Assembly (NCBI RefSeq): GCF_004135405.1
Contig: NZ_CP035491.1
Location: forward strand, 434,001-498,000
Direction: 5' to 3'
Source: Agromyces protaetiae
GTDB lineage: Bacteria; Actinomycetota; Actinomycetes; Actinomycetales; Microbacteriaceae
Length of the DNA: 64,000 nt
The notes beneath the pieces were generated by a model. It had not been told where the DNA came from and searched no databases. It saw nothing but the letters and a program-made list of their open reading frames with translations. A program made the translations under genes and the position numbers. Shown here piece by piece: positions 27,096 through 35,231 of the stretch. Position 1 is the first letter of the stretch; every line of letters begins with the position of its first letter.

Positions 27096-27294
27096 AGCGG
27101 TCCGCGGGTTTCGCCTTGATGGTGTCGGTCTTCGCGCGGTAGTAGACCTTGATGTAGGTCGTGCCGCTGCCGTTCCAGCCCTGGCCGGGCGAGGAGACGG
27201 GCTCGCTGAAGACGAGCGTGACGGCCCAGCGCCCGCCTTCCTTCGACTGGTACAGCTCGGTGTCGCTCACGACGGTCGGCGCGATTCGCGGGTC
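27096..27294 (-). pseudogene. Possible gene remnant
   Basis: Between the methyltransferase stop and the terminator the reverse strand carries a convincing coding stretch. From GTG 27270 it runs MSDTELYQSKEGGRWAVTL, then SEPVSSPGQGWNGSGTTY and KVYYRAKTDTIKAKPA, with high third-position GC. It has no ribosome site and no stop before the terminator hairpin. The composition (Ser/Gly/Thr-rich beta strands) resembles part of an extracellular or glycan-related protein, but no family is recognised. It may be a leftover of a deleted gene. The rest of 27036-27325 holds only the terminator and an operator-like palindrome. Confidence 0.3.
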
Positions 27295-27310
27295 GCATAC
27301 GTTTACATGC
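27295..27310. promoter_or_regulatory. LacI-operator-like palindrome
   Basis: GCATACGTTTACATGC is palindromic in its outer four bases. On the reverse strand it reads GCATGTAAACGTATGC, sharing ATGTAAACGT with the uxaC operator. It lies 15 bases after the methyltransferase stop and just upstream of the gene remnant, so it may be an orphan operator left by a lost sugar gene. Confidence 0.4.
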
Positions 27311-27325
27311 GTCGGATGCCTCGCC

Positions 27326-28462
27326 TCACGCGGCTCGTGTGAGCTCGTAGAACCGCCAGAACCCGAAGCCCTCGATCGGCAGGACGTCGAGTCCGTCGAA
27401 CCCGGCCTCGCGCGCGTACTCGCGGAGGGTGTCGGGTCGCATGACGGTTCCCGTGGCGACGCTCCCCGGGTGCGACATCGAATCGGGCAGGCACACGAAG
27501 AGGCTGAACGCGTACATGAGCGCGTCGAGGTCGGCGCCGGGCACGGCGAAGCCGTCGCCGACGGCCTCGTCCATGACGACCACGGGGCCGTCGTCGCGCA
27601 CGGCCCCGCGCATCGCGCGCAACACTTCGACGGGCCTCGGCATGTCGTGCAGGCACTCGAAGGCGAACGCTGCGTCGAACGGTCCGAGCCGCTCGATCGA
27701 GTCGCCCCCTGCGAGGTGGAAGCGCACCCGATCCGAGACCCCTGCGGCCTCGGCGTTCGCCCGCGCGAGGCCGACCGACGGCGCGTCGACGTCGAACCCG
27801 TCGACCCGCAGGTCGGGGTAGGCGCTCGCGAGCGCGATCGACGACCAGCCCGCGCCCATTCCGACGTCCGCGACCCTCGAGCTCGGGCGCGAGAGCACTC
27901 GATCGAGGCGCTCGACGCCGGCGAACACCTCGGGGAGCCGGTCGTACCACGGGCGGTTGGCGTCGGCCTGCGCGTGGCGGGCGTCGTCGCCGAGCTCGTC
28001 CCAGCTCACGCCGCCGCCCGTGCGGTATGCCTCGACGAGGGCGGGCATCTGCACGCCGACGGCGGCGAGCATGCGCGGCAGCGGCCCGATGTACGCGAGG
28101 CTCCGCTCGTCGGTGAGGGCTTCCGCGACGCCCGGCGCGATCGCGAAGCGCCGACCCGCGGCGCCGACATCGCGCGTGCCGGCGCCTTCCGCGGGCTCGG
28201 CGACGGAGAGCACGCCGGTGACGGCTTGCTGCTCGAGCCACTCCCGGGCGTAGCGCGCGGATGTGTGCGTGCGGTTCGCGAGCTCGTCGGCGGTGCTCGG
28301 TCCGTGCGCCGCCAGCTCGGCGTACCAGCCCAGTCGCACGCCGAGGTGCATCGCCATCGACTCGGCCCATCCGGCGAGCGCGCCGAGCGCCCGCTCGGCG
28401 AATTCGTCGGCCGTGGGTCCGGCTGCCCGGGCGGTCGGCCGCGGGTCGATCGTGAGAGACAT
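27326..28462 (-). CDS. Class I SAM-dependent methyltransferase with winged-helix N-terminus
   Basis: The 378-residue protein has an N-terminal dimerisation/winged-helix region (LGWYAELAAHGPSTADELANRTHTSARYAREWLEQQAVTGVLSV). It is followed by a Rossmann methyltransferase: motif I VADVGMGAGWSSIALASAYP (about residue 195), VDGFDVDAPS, FDAAFAFECLHDMPRPVEVLRAM and VVVMDEAVGD. This layout is that of O-methyltransferase-like or MerR/Rv2258c-type proteins of Actinobacteria; the substrate is unknown. The ATG at 28462 has AAGGAG nearby. It follows the LuxR gene on the same strand after 126 bases, a pairing seen often in Actinobacteria. Confidence 0.82.
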   Translation of the reverse strand: MSLTIDPRPTARAAGPTADEFAERALGALAGWAESMAMHLGVRLGWYAELAAHGPSTADELANRTHTSARYAREWLEQQAVTGVLSVAEPAEGAGTRDVGAAGRRFAIAPGVAEALTDERSLAYIGPLPRMLAAVGVQMPALVEAYRTGGGVSWDELGDDARHAQADANRPWYDRLPEVFAGVERLDRVLSRPSSRVADVGMGAGWSSIALASAYPDLRVDGFDVDAPSVGLARANAEAAGVSDRVRFHLAGGDSIERLGPFDAAFAFECLHDMPRPVEVLRAMRGAVRDDGPVVVMDEAVGDGFAVPGADLDALMYAFSLFVCLPDSMSHPGSVATGTVMRPDTLREYAREAGFDGLDVLPIEGFGFWRFYELTRAA

Positions 28463-28588
28463 CCTGCCTGCTCCTTCGTTCCGCCCCGAAGGGCTCCTCC
28501 TCGAGACCGCGATGCGCGGTTCGCGATCGAAGCTAGGCGCGAGGGTCGCACTCCGCGTCGGCGGAATCATGCAGATCGTGCGCGGCGC

Positions 28589-30277
28589 CTACGGCGAACC
28601 GTGCAGCCGGTCGCGCCACCATGCCGCGGCGGCCGTGCGCGAGCCGACGCCGAGCTTCGCGTACACGTTCGCGAGGTGGCGGCCGACGGTCTTCTCGCTG
28701 ATGAAGAGCGCGGCGGCGACGTCGCGATTGCTCGCGCCGCGCGCGACCTGCTCGAGCACTTCGGCCTCGCGCGCGGTCAGCGGCGCGATGTCGGGAGCGA
28801 TGCCCGAAACGTCGCCGCGCGCCGCAGTCGCGGTCGCGGTCGCGTTCGGCCGCGTCGCGGCGGCGCGGTCGGGGTCGTCGGGTCGCTCGACGCCGAGCTG
28901 ATTCAGGATGTCCCGCGCCTCCGCGTGCGCCCGCGAGGCGAGTTCGGGCGAGCCGGCGAGCGCATGCGCCCGCGCGATCCAGGCCAGGACCGACGCGGTC
29001 TCGTACGGCTGCGCGCCTCGCCGGAATGCCGCCGCCGCGTCGGCGAGCGGCTCGAGCGCCTCCGCGGGCCGCCCCCGCGCGACCGCAACCATCCCCTCCG
29101 CGTGCGAGGCCCACGCCGCGAACCCTCGACTGTCGTAGTCGGCGGCAGCGGCGCGCAGTTCACGGCAGAGCGCTTCGGCCTCGTCCACGCGTCCCGCTGC
29201 GAGTCCGATCTCGACGCCCGCCCGCAGGAGGCGGGCGCGCGCGATGCGGTCGCGTCCCTCGAGTGCGGCGATCGCCGCTGCCCACGCCTGTTCGACCTGT
29301 CCGGCTTCGAGGAGCAACAGCGCGGCGCCCGGCTGGGGGTCGACCCCGACGGCGCGCGCCGAGGCGTAGGCCGCGTTCGCGGCATCCCCGTCGCCGCGCA
29401 TCCGGCGGATCTCTCCGAGTTGGTAGTAGCCCGCGCCCGCGACCCAGCCGTTGAACGCGAGCAGTCGCTCGCTCTCGGCTGCGAGCTGTTCTTCGATCGC
29501 CTCCCACTCGCCGCGTGCACTCCGGAGTTCGAGTCGATGCACACGGCAGATCCCGCCGTAGAACGCCTCGCTCGCGAGCGGCCGGCACCATCGTTCGGTG
29601 GCGCTCGTCCACTCGGACATGCGGCGGAAGTCGGCGAGCTCATGGCAGATGTGAATGACCGTGCAGTACACGTCGCCCGCCCACTCGACGGGCACTCGAC
29701 CTGCGACGACGGGCAGCATGGCCTCATCGAGGAGCGCGAACCCACGCGTGGTGTCCCCGGTACGGAGCGCAACGAGCCCCGAGAGCGCGAGGGAGAGCGA
29801 TTCGAGCGCGGGATCGCGGAGCGCCGCCGCGAGTTCCGCGAGCCGGTGCAGGTCGCCGTCGTCGGGCAATCGTGTCGACTCGAGTGCGGCGAGTCCGTCG
29901 AGGTAGGCGAGGTATCCGCGAGCAGGGTCGGAGGCGAGGTCGTCGCGTTCGGCGAGGATGCGTCGCGCCCGTCCGAGCCATCCGGATGCGGCCGACATGT
30001 CGCCGCGCGTGAACCAGCCGAGCGCAAGGCGCAGGGCGGTCATGGCCGCGTCGCTCGGACGATCCTCGTCGACGTATCCGCGGAAGACGTCCTCGGAGAG
30101 GTCGAGGCATTCGGGAATCCGACCGACGACCCACGCCGCGCGCGTGAGCAGGGCGAGGTCGTCGACGCCGAGCGCGGCTTCAGCTCGTGCCGACGCCAGT
30201 TGCTCGTACGCCTTCGTCCAGTCGGACGCGGCGAACGCGCGACGTCCGGCTTCGATCGCGCCCGCCGTGTCGAGCAT
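28589..30277 (-). CDS. LuxR-family regulator with TPR-like repeats
   Basis: The 562-residue protein is mostly helical repeats (AIEAGRRAFAASDWTKAYEQLASARAEAALG onward) typical of TPR/MalT-like sensor regions. It lacks the N-terminal ATPase of true LAL regulators. The C-terminus holds a GerE HTH: APLTAREAEVLEQVARGASNRDVAAALFISEKTVGRHLANVYAKLGV. The start at 30277 (MLDTAGAIEAG) was preferred because the region upstream reads as AT-richer non-coding sequence; ATGs up to 30475 remain possible. It probably regulates the downstream methyltransferase gene. Confidence 0.8.
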   Translation of the reverse strand: MLDTAGAIEAGRRAFAASDWTKAYEQLASARAEAALGVDDLALLTRAAWVVGRIPECLDLSEDVFRGYVDEDRPSDAAMTALRLALGWFTRGDMSAASGWLGRARRILAERDDLASDPARGYLAYLDGLAALESTRLPDDGDLHRLAELAAALRDPALESLSLALSGLVALRTGDTTRGFALLDEAMLPVVAGRVPVEWAGDVYCTVIHICHELADFRRMSEWTSATERWCRPLASEAFYGGICRVHRLELRSARGEWEAIEEQLAAESERLLAFNGWVAGAGYYQLGEIRRMRGDGDAANAAYASARAVGVDPQPGAALLLLEAGQVEQAWAAAIAALEGRDRIARARLLRAGVEIGLAAGRVDEAEALCRELRAAAADYDSRGFAAWASHAEGMVAVARGRPAEALEPLADAAAAFRRGAQPYETASVLAWIARAHALAGSPELASRAHAEARDILNQLGVERPDDPDRAAATRPNATATATAARGDVSGIAPDIAPLTAREAEVLEQVARGASNRDVAAALFISEKTVGRHLANVYAKLGVGSRTAAAAWWRDRLHGSP

Positions 30278-30523
30278 GCTCGATGGTACCGCGGGGTTTC
30301 CGCCGTAGAGCGCGAGCATGATCGCCATGGTCACGAGGTAGAAGGCGTGGAGGATCGGCGATGACGAAGAATTCCACGGTCGAAGCGTACGAACCAGGAT
30401 CTCCGCCCGGATCAGTCGTTTCCACCAACCTGATGCGGCGCCTGCAGGTTTCACTCCACTCGAGCGCATGACCAATCACGACGGCGCACTAGTGCTCGTT
30501 ACCTATCCGTTATATAGTCGTGA

Positions 30524-30630
30524 GTGCACCGGCTGTTTGCTGTGGCGGCCGGTGCGGAATGTGATTGCAGGACACTCTTGGTGCAAGGAGAGGGCCGGTC
30601 GTCAGCCTCTACGACCGGCCCTCACCCTTT
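30524..30630 (+). ncRNA. Candidate structured RNA or attenuator ahead of the MarR gene
   Basis: After a TATATAG-like -10 box (30511-30517) the + strand holds a hairpin GCACCGGC/GCCGGTGC (30526-30555) and a TTGCA/TGCAA pair (30565-30586). It ends in a perfect 13-bp intrinsic terminator, GAGGGCCGGTCGT with ACGACCGGCCCTC, followed by ACCCTTTTC (30590-30630). The MarR ATG lies 50 bases further on. A transcript of about 105 nt would end here unless antitermination occurs. No coding frame with a ribosome site is evident in it. The rest of 30278-30679 is AT-rich promoter sequence with a GCACTAGTGC palindrome at 30485-30494. Confidence 0.45.
30590..30630 (+). terminator. Intrinsic terminator upstream of MarR gene
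   Basis: GAGGGCCGGTCGT (30590-30602), loop CAGCCTCT, ACGACCGGCCCTC (30611-30623), then ACCCTTTT. The stem is perfect and followed by a T-rich tract, the best intrinsic terminator in the window. Its position inside the leader of the MarR gene rather than after a gene is unusual. Confidence 0.75.
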
Positions 30631-30679
30631 TCTCCGTACCGGCTCAGATGTGAGAGAGTCTTCACGTCGAGAGGAGCCG

Positions 30680-31189
30680 ATGGTGGCAGATCGCAATCGC
30701 ACGGTCGCAGCTTGGGAGTCGTTGTTCCGCGCGCAGGTCACCGTGATGCGCGCCCTCGCCGCCGAGTTCCCGTCCGAGACGATCTCGCTCAACGAGTACG
30801 ACGTCCTCTTCAACATCACGCGCGCGCCCGGTCGCCGACTCCGCTTGAAGGACCTCAACCGCGCGGTGCTCCTCACTCAGCCGAGCGTCAGCCGACTCGT
30901 CGACCGCCTCGCGTCGCGAGGCCTCCTCGAGAAGACGGATGACCCGGCCGACGGCCGCGGCACGATCGTCGCGATCACCGCCGAGGGCTTCCAACTGTTC
31001 CGCGAGGTCGCGTTCCACCACATCGATGCGATCTCGCGCCACGTCGGCGGCGCCCTCGACGACGAAGAGCTGGCCCAGCTCACCGTCCTGTGCGACCGCC
31101 TGCGCGTGCGCGTCGGCGACGAGAAGAGCGACGAGAAGAGCACGGCGCAGGCCGGCGCCCGAGAAGAACGGCGAGCGGTCGGCGAATAG
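30680..31189 (+). CDS. MarR-family transcriptional regulator
   Basis: The 169-residue protein has the MarR winged helix: LNEYDVLFNITRAPGRRLRLKDLNRAVLLTQPSVSRLVDRLASRGLLEKTDDPADGRGTIVAITAEG. Flanking helices make the dimer interface and a charged C-terminal tail follows. The DPADGRG wing is classic. The ATG at 30680 has GAGGAG at 30671-30676, so the longer frame from 30524 is rejected. No obvious target lies downstream on its strand. Its leader carries a terminator, so it may control its own read-through. Confidence 0.87.
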   Translation: MVADRNRTVAAWESLFRAQVTVMRALAAEFPSETISLNEYDVLFNITRAPGRRLRLKDLNRAVLLTQPSVSRLVDRLASRGLLEKTDDPADGRGTIVAITAEGFQLFREVAFHHIDAISRHVGGALDDEELAQLTVLCDRLRVRVGDEKSDEKSTAQAGAREERRAVGE

Positions 31190-31529
31190 CGCGCGCTCGA
31201 GACATCAGGATCTCTCTGGGCTCTCGGGCCGGGGATCCGGCTCCGGATCCGCTCGGCGGAGCCCCGGGCGCGCCGCCCCCACGACGTGTGCAGGACGGTG
31301 GAGCGGGAACCCTACCTCCCGCCCCACCGCGACCCCCACAAGGAGGCCTGCCCCGCCGAGCGACCCGAACTGAGCTCGGCGAGCTGTGTCCGGGAGGTCG
31401 GCGGTAGGTTCCGCAGAAACTCGTGGCATCGCAGGGCGAGCCCGCCGGCTCGGGTCCGGCCCGGGTTGGCTGAATTCTATTCCTGAGGCCGACTCACCGG
31501 TAAGTGCCCCGAATAGGGGGAGGGATGTC
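31190..31529. other. Gene-free stretch with inverted repeats
   Basis: No convincing gene is seen in these 340 bases between the MarR and GNAT stops. They contain GGATCCGG-CT-CCGGATCC (31233-31250), nested in a CCGGGG/CCCCGG pair, and a second imperfect hairpin at 31298-31327 (GTGGAGCGGG/CCCGCCCCAC). These may terminate the two convergent genes. Short open frames here lack ribosome sites and family features. Confidence 0.5.
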
Positions 31530-31862
31530 TCAGAATCGCGGCTCGACGACCGAGGCGGCGTATTCGGAGTGGCGCCGGAGATACGCGTGGATGAACGGAC
31601 ACACGGGCACGATCACGAGGCCTCGCGCGACCACGTCGTCGAGCGCAGCCTTCGCGAGCCGGCTGCCGATGCCCATCCCCTCGAACTCGGGCTTCACGAC
31701 CGTGTGCGTGAAGACCACGCGACCCGGCTCCTCCTCGAACGCCGAGAACCCGGCGGTCACGCCGTCGACCCGGATCACGTACCGGGAACGCGCGTCGATG
31801 CGGACGACGTCGGGATCGCCCGTCGCGCTCTCGGCCGGCCGCTGCGATGCGTCGTCGGTCAT
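31530..31862 (-). CDS. GNAT-family N-acetyltransferase (YjdJ-like)
   Basis: The 110-residue protein is the short YidJ/YjdJ type of GNAT domain. It has YVIRVDGVTAGFSAFEE, VVFTHTVVKPEFEGMGIGSRLAKAALDDVVARGLVIVPVCPFIHAYLRRHSEY, where GMGIGSRL is the acetyl-CoA pyrophosphate loop and the VCPFI/Y block closes the active site. The ATG at 31862 was chosen; the larger frame overlaps the upstream membrane-protein tail. It lies 13 bases after that gene's stop on the same strand. Confidence 0.88.
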   Translation of the reverse strand: MTDDASQRPAESATGDPDVVRIDARSRYVIRVDGVTAGFSAFEEEPGRVVFTHTVVKPEFEGMGIGSRLAKAALDDVVARGLVIVPVCPFIHAYLRRHSEYAASVVEPRF

Positions 31863-31875
31863 CTCGGCACTCCCT

Positions 31876-33222
31876 TCACCCGCCCGCGCAGGTCCCGCCC
31901 ATCCTGACATCCGGAGGTTCATCGGCCCCCGCTCCGGCCGTGCGACGACACGACTCCGCGACGCGCACACGCGGAGCGCGGCGTCCGTGCCGAGCACGTC
32001 CCGGCCGTCCGGGTCCGTGTCGCACGGCCGCGCGCGCTCCGGGCCCCGGAGCGTGCCGCATCGACGCGCCCCGACGCACCCGCCGACGCCATCGGACGTG
32101 CACCCCGAGCAGTCGCGTGCGATCGCGTTCGGCGGATGCCCCGTGGTGGCCCGTCGTGGCGACGAGCGCGATGAGCCACGCGAACACGAGCGTGAACGCG
32201 ACGATCTCGAAGACCGTGAGGTTGAAGAGTCCGAGCAGGTCGTAGCCCGCCATCGCGGCGACCTCGACCACGAGCGCCGCGTACGAGAACACGACGAGGG
32301 CGCGAGGCATCCGGCGGGCGAAGCGTCGGATCGCGAGGGTCGCGAGGGCGAAGCCCGCGGCCGCACCGCACGCGAACAGGTTGTGCAGGTCGGCGTCGTG
32401 ATCGATCGGCACGAGCCCGACGCCCATGAGCGAGACCCCGATGACCGCGATGAGCACGCGGAGGACGATGAGCCCGCCGGGCCGCAGTTCGAAACGACGG
32501 GCGCGCAGACCCTCACTGAGCGCAGGCCCGAGGAGCGCCATCGCCGCGCCCGCCACCGTGACGGCGACGTTGAAGCACGCCGCCGCGAGATCGTCGGAGG
32601 TCCCGAGCGTCGAGAAGTTGCGCGTCCACCACTCCCCCGTCGGCGTCAGGCTCATGCTCGCGACGCTGCCCGCCGCGAGGAGCATCGCGACGAGGTTGAA
32701 CGACCGGTACCCCTCGTGCGTGATCGCGGCCCGGTGCAACTTGGCGGTGACGATGCCGAGTGCGGTCGCGAGACCGAGCCCGACCGCGATCGCCCCGCCG
32801 GGGATCGCCGCGTAGGCGGGCAGCGTGAAGTGCACGATGAGGAGCACCAGCCCGGCCCACACGACGCCGTTCGCCGTCGCCCGCGCCTGTTCACCGATGC
32901 CCGCGAGGCCCAACCGGTCGAGGAGCGCGAGTCCGGCGTCCGATCCCGATACGACGAGGAGCACCGCGGCCGTGATCGCCGCGCCGACCAAGGCGGGCAG
33001 GAGATCGGCGACCGATGCGGCGGTGAAGCCGTCGAGCACCCCGGCGTGCCCCGAGCCGACACCGCCGTCGGCCGCCCGTGCGAGCACGATCCCGGCCGCC
33101 GCCGAGATGAGCAGCACGTGGACTCGACGCACCGCGACGTGACCGCCGTTCGAGACGGCGCCACGCGCGACGGCGTCCGCGATCCTCCGTCCGATGGGTC
33201 GGTCGACCACCCCAGCCCTCAT
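31876..33222 (-). CDS. DUF998-like multi-pass membrane protein, doubtful C-terminus
   Basis: The protein has about ten hydrophobic helices (VHVLLISAAAGIVLARA, LPALVGAAITAAVLLVVSG, VVWAGLVLLIVHFTLPAYAAIPGGAIAVGLGLATALG and others). A conserved-looking loop, LTPTGEWWTRNFSTLGTSDDLAAACFN, resembles DUF998/DUF1648-type proteins. The start is ATG 33222, preceded by a G-rich stretch; GTG 33240 is an alternative. After FAWLIALVATTGHHG the last 90 or so residues are Arg/Pro-rich and unlike a membrane-protein end, and they run almost into the GNAT gene. The true stop may have been lost by a frameshift. Confidence 0.65.
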   Translation of the reverse strand: MRAGVVDRPIGRRIADAVARGAVSNGGHVAVRRVHVLLISAAAGIVLARAADGGVGSGHAGVLDGFTAASVADLLPALVGAAITAAVLLVVSGSDAGLALLDRLGLAGIGEQARATANGVVWAGLVLLIVHFTLPAYAAIPGGAIAVGLGLATALGIVTAKLHRAAITHEGYRSFNLVAMLLAAGSVASMSLTPTGEWWTRNFSTLGTSDDLAAACFNVAVTVAGAAMALLGPALSEGLRARRFELRPGGLIVLRVLIAVIGVSLMGVGLVPIDHDADLHNLFACGAAAGFALATLAIRRFARRMPRALVVFSYAALVVEVAAMAGYDLLGLFNLTVFEIVAFTLVFAWLIALVATTGHHGASAERDRTRLLGVHVRWRRRVRRGASMRHAPGPGARAAVRHGPGRPGRARHGRRAPRVRVAESCRRTAGAGADEPPDVRMGGTCAGG

Positions 33223-33506
33223 CCCCCACCCCCGGGTCACGCTTAACGGACGTGCACAGAGCCTAACCGGGGCCGGTCACCCGGGGAAAAGGGAGAAATG
33301 AATCCGTCGCGAATACTCGGGGGATTCTCAGCAGTTCGGGGGCCGGCGTCGCCTGACCGACCGCCCCTGCACGTCGGCCGCGTCCGGTCGCGCGGCCGCG
33401 CCGGCGGCGGTGCCTTGCGCACACCTTTCAGGGCCGACCCGGTCGCGCACGCACCGGCGCCGACCCGCGAAAGCGATCGGCAAGGCCTGCGCGCCAGCCT
33501 GAACGC

Positions 33507-35231
33507 ATGACCGATCGGATGCTCCGCACGGCCGCCGCCTCGGCGGCCGCCCTCGCCGTCGCCGTGCTCGCCGCCTGTTCCGCCGTCGAAGCGCCGGGCG
33601 GCGGCGACCGCGTCGCCGGCCCCCGAGATCGTGCCGCTGCAGTCCACGACGTCGCCGAGGCATCCGCTCGACTGCAGGAACTGCTGCTCGAGGTCGGCGG
33701 CCTCTCCGATCTCGCCGACGAGGTCACGTCGCTCGCCGCGCACAGCGACCGCCTGCTCGAAACCGTCGACGTCGCTCCCGTGGCCGAGAGCCGGACGGGG
33801 ACCTCCCCGGCGATCGAATTCGCGAGCGCGCGTCGGCGGACCGCGACGGCCGAGGACGCCCCGATCTCGAGTCTCGGCGTCTCCCTCGGACTCCTCCAGC
33901 TTCCGACCGTCGCACGCGGTGCGCTCTCCGCCGCCGAGAACGGGGAACCGCAGCTCGGCGAGGACCTGAGCGAGACCGTCGACGGCGGCGAGATCGCCCT
34001 CGGAATGCGATCGAAGTTCGCCGACGGGCGCCTCACGGCCGAGTCGACGAGCCGCATGACCGGGCCGAACGGCACACCGCTCGTGAGCTGGGAGACGAAG
34101 GCCGACCTGCTCGCCTGCCCCGCCCCGGGCGGCGAGGTCACGGGCACGCTCACCTTCGACGTGCGGACCTCGGCGAAGACGGGTGAGGTCGTGTACGGCG
34201 GCACGCTGCGGATCGTCGTCGTCGTCACCGCCCGAGTCGACGACGACGCCCGCGTGGCGAGCCTCGAGCTCGACGTCGACGGCAGTCTCAACGAACTCGC
34301 CTCGGGACCGGACGGCACCTCGGGCGCCTACCTCGACGGAGGCGGCACCCTCACCGCCGACGACGTCTCCGCCGGCGACTTCGACTACACCGTCGACGGC
34401 GGCATCCGCCGCGCGAGCCGAGACGCGACCGATGCGCAGCAGGAACTGTTCGTCAGGTCGATGAGCGAGGTCGCGGCCGGACTCGGCCGGATCGTGCTCG
34501 ACGACGTCGAACGCTTCTTCCGCGGCGGCACCTGCATCGACGTGATCGTCGACCCGGGCCCCGAATCGTTCGCCGAACCGGGGCAGACCCTCGACCAGGA
34601 CATCACCGCCGTCAGCACGTCCGACGGGGCGGGCGTCGAAGGACGCGCTTCCGCGGAACCGGCCGACGACGGGGCATCCGTCGACCCAAGTGGAACGCTC
34701 GCCCCCACCCCCGCCCGCGTCGTCGTGACCGGGCCCGACGACTCCGGCGAGAGCGGCACCGTGCGCTACGAGTTCGTCTCGAACCGCGGCATCGGGACGC
34801 TCGAGCTCGTCTACCGGGTGAGCGACGCCTGGATCCTCGACTTCACCGAACAGGGCGTCCGGTACACGGCCGCGAAATGCGGCGGTCCCGAAGGCGAGTG
34901 GACCGTCCGCCGGTTCGGGGTGCCCGACGGCAACGGCGGCTCACTCGACGGCACGATCGTGTTCGATCTCGACCCGCTCGGTCACATCGGCTACTTCACC
35001 GAGACCTCGACGCTCGCCTTCGGCGGCGACGTGTTGTACGGCACCTGGTCGGGCATGGCGAGCTTCGAACGCGTCGATGACGAGACGGCGATCCTCGACC
35101 TCGACTACGAGTCGGGCACCGTGCGCTACGAGGGCATGCAGGAGACCGCGGCGTCCGTCGTCGACCTCCCGCCCATGGAACTGCGGCGGGGCTCCGCCGA
35201 CGACTGCGACCAAGGAAAGGCACGATCGTGA
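33507..35231 (+). CDS. Large secreted lipoprotein of unknown function
   Basis: The 574-residue protein has a lipoprotein signal (MTDRMLRTAAASAAALAVAVLAAC, Cys24 in LAAC). The mature part is acidic and rich in Asp/Gly/Ser beta-strand patterns. It has a mid-region linker (ASAEPADDGASVDPSGTLAPTPA) and C-terminal strands such as VRYEFVSNRGIGTLELVYRV and GGDVLYGTWSGMASFERVDDE. Two Cys pairs may form disulfides. No family is recognised. It opens the operon with the PhlG-like hydrolase (GTGA overlap) and the giant wall protein (ATGA overlap), so the three probably work together at the cell surface. Confidence 0.75.
   Translation: MTDRMLRTAAASAAALAVAVLAACSAVEAPGGGDRVAGPRDRAAAVHDVAEASARLQELLLEVGGLSDLADEVTSLAAHSDRLLETVDVAPVAESRTGTSPAIEFASARRRTATAEDAPISSLGVSLGLLQLPTVARGALSAAENGEPQLGEDLSETVDGGEIALGMRSKFADGRLTAESTSRMTGPNGTPLVSWETKADLLACPAPGGEVTGTLTFDVRTSAKTGEVVYGGTLRIVVVVTARVDDDARVASLELDVDGSLNELASGPDGTSGAYLDGGGTLTADDVSAGDFDYTVDGGIRRASRDATDAQQELFVRSMSEVAAGLGRIVLDDVERFFRGGTCIDVIVDPGPESFAEPGQTLDQDITAVSTSDGAGVEGRASAEPADDGASVDPSGTLAPTPARVVVTGPDDSGESGTVRYEFVSNRGIGTLELVYRVSDAWILDFTEQGVRYTAAKCGGPEGEWTVRRFGVPDGNGGSLDGTIVFDLDPLGHIGYFTETSTLAFGGDVLYGTWSGMASFERVDDETAILDLDYESGTVRYEGMQETAASVVDLPPMELRRGSADDCDQGKARS

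Noticed and set aside
33298-33510. Small gene with AAGGGAGAAATG at its start
   Set aside because: The spacing between the putative ribosome site and ATG is only about two bases and the translation is Arg/Pro-rich without homology features; treated as leader DNA of the lipoprotein gene.
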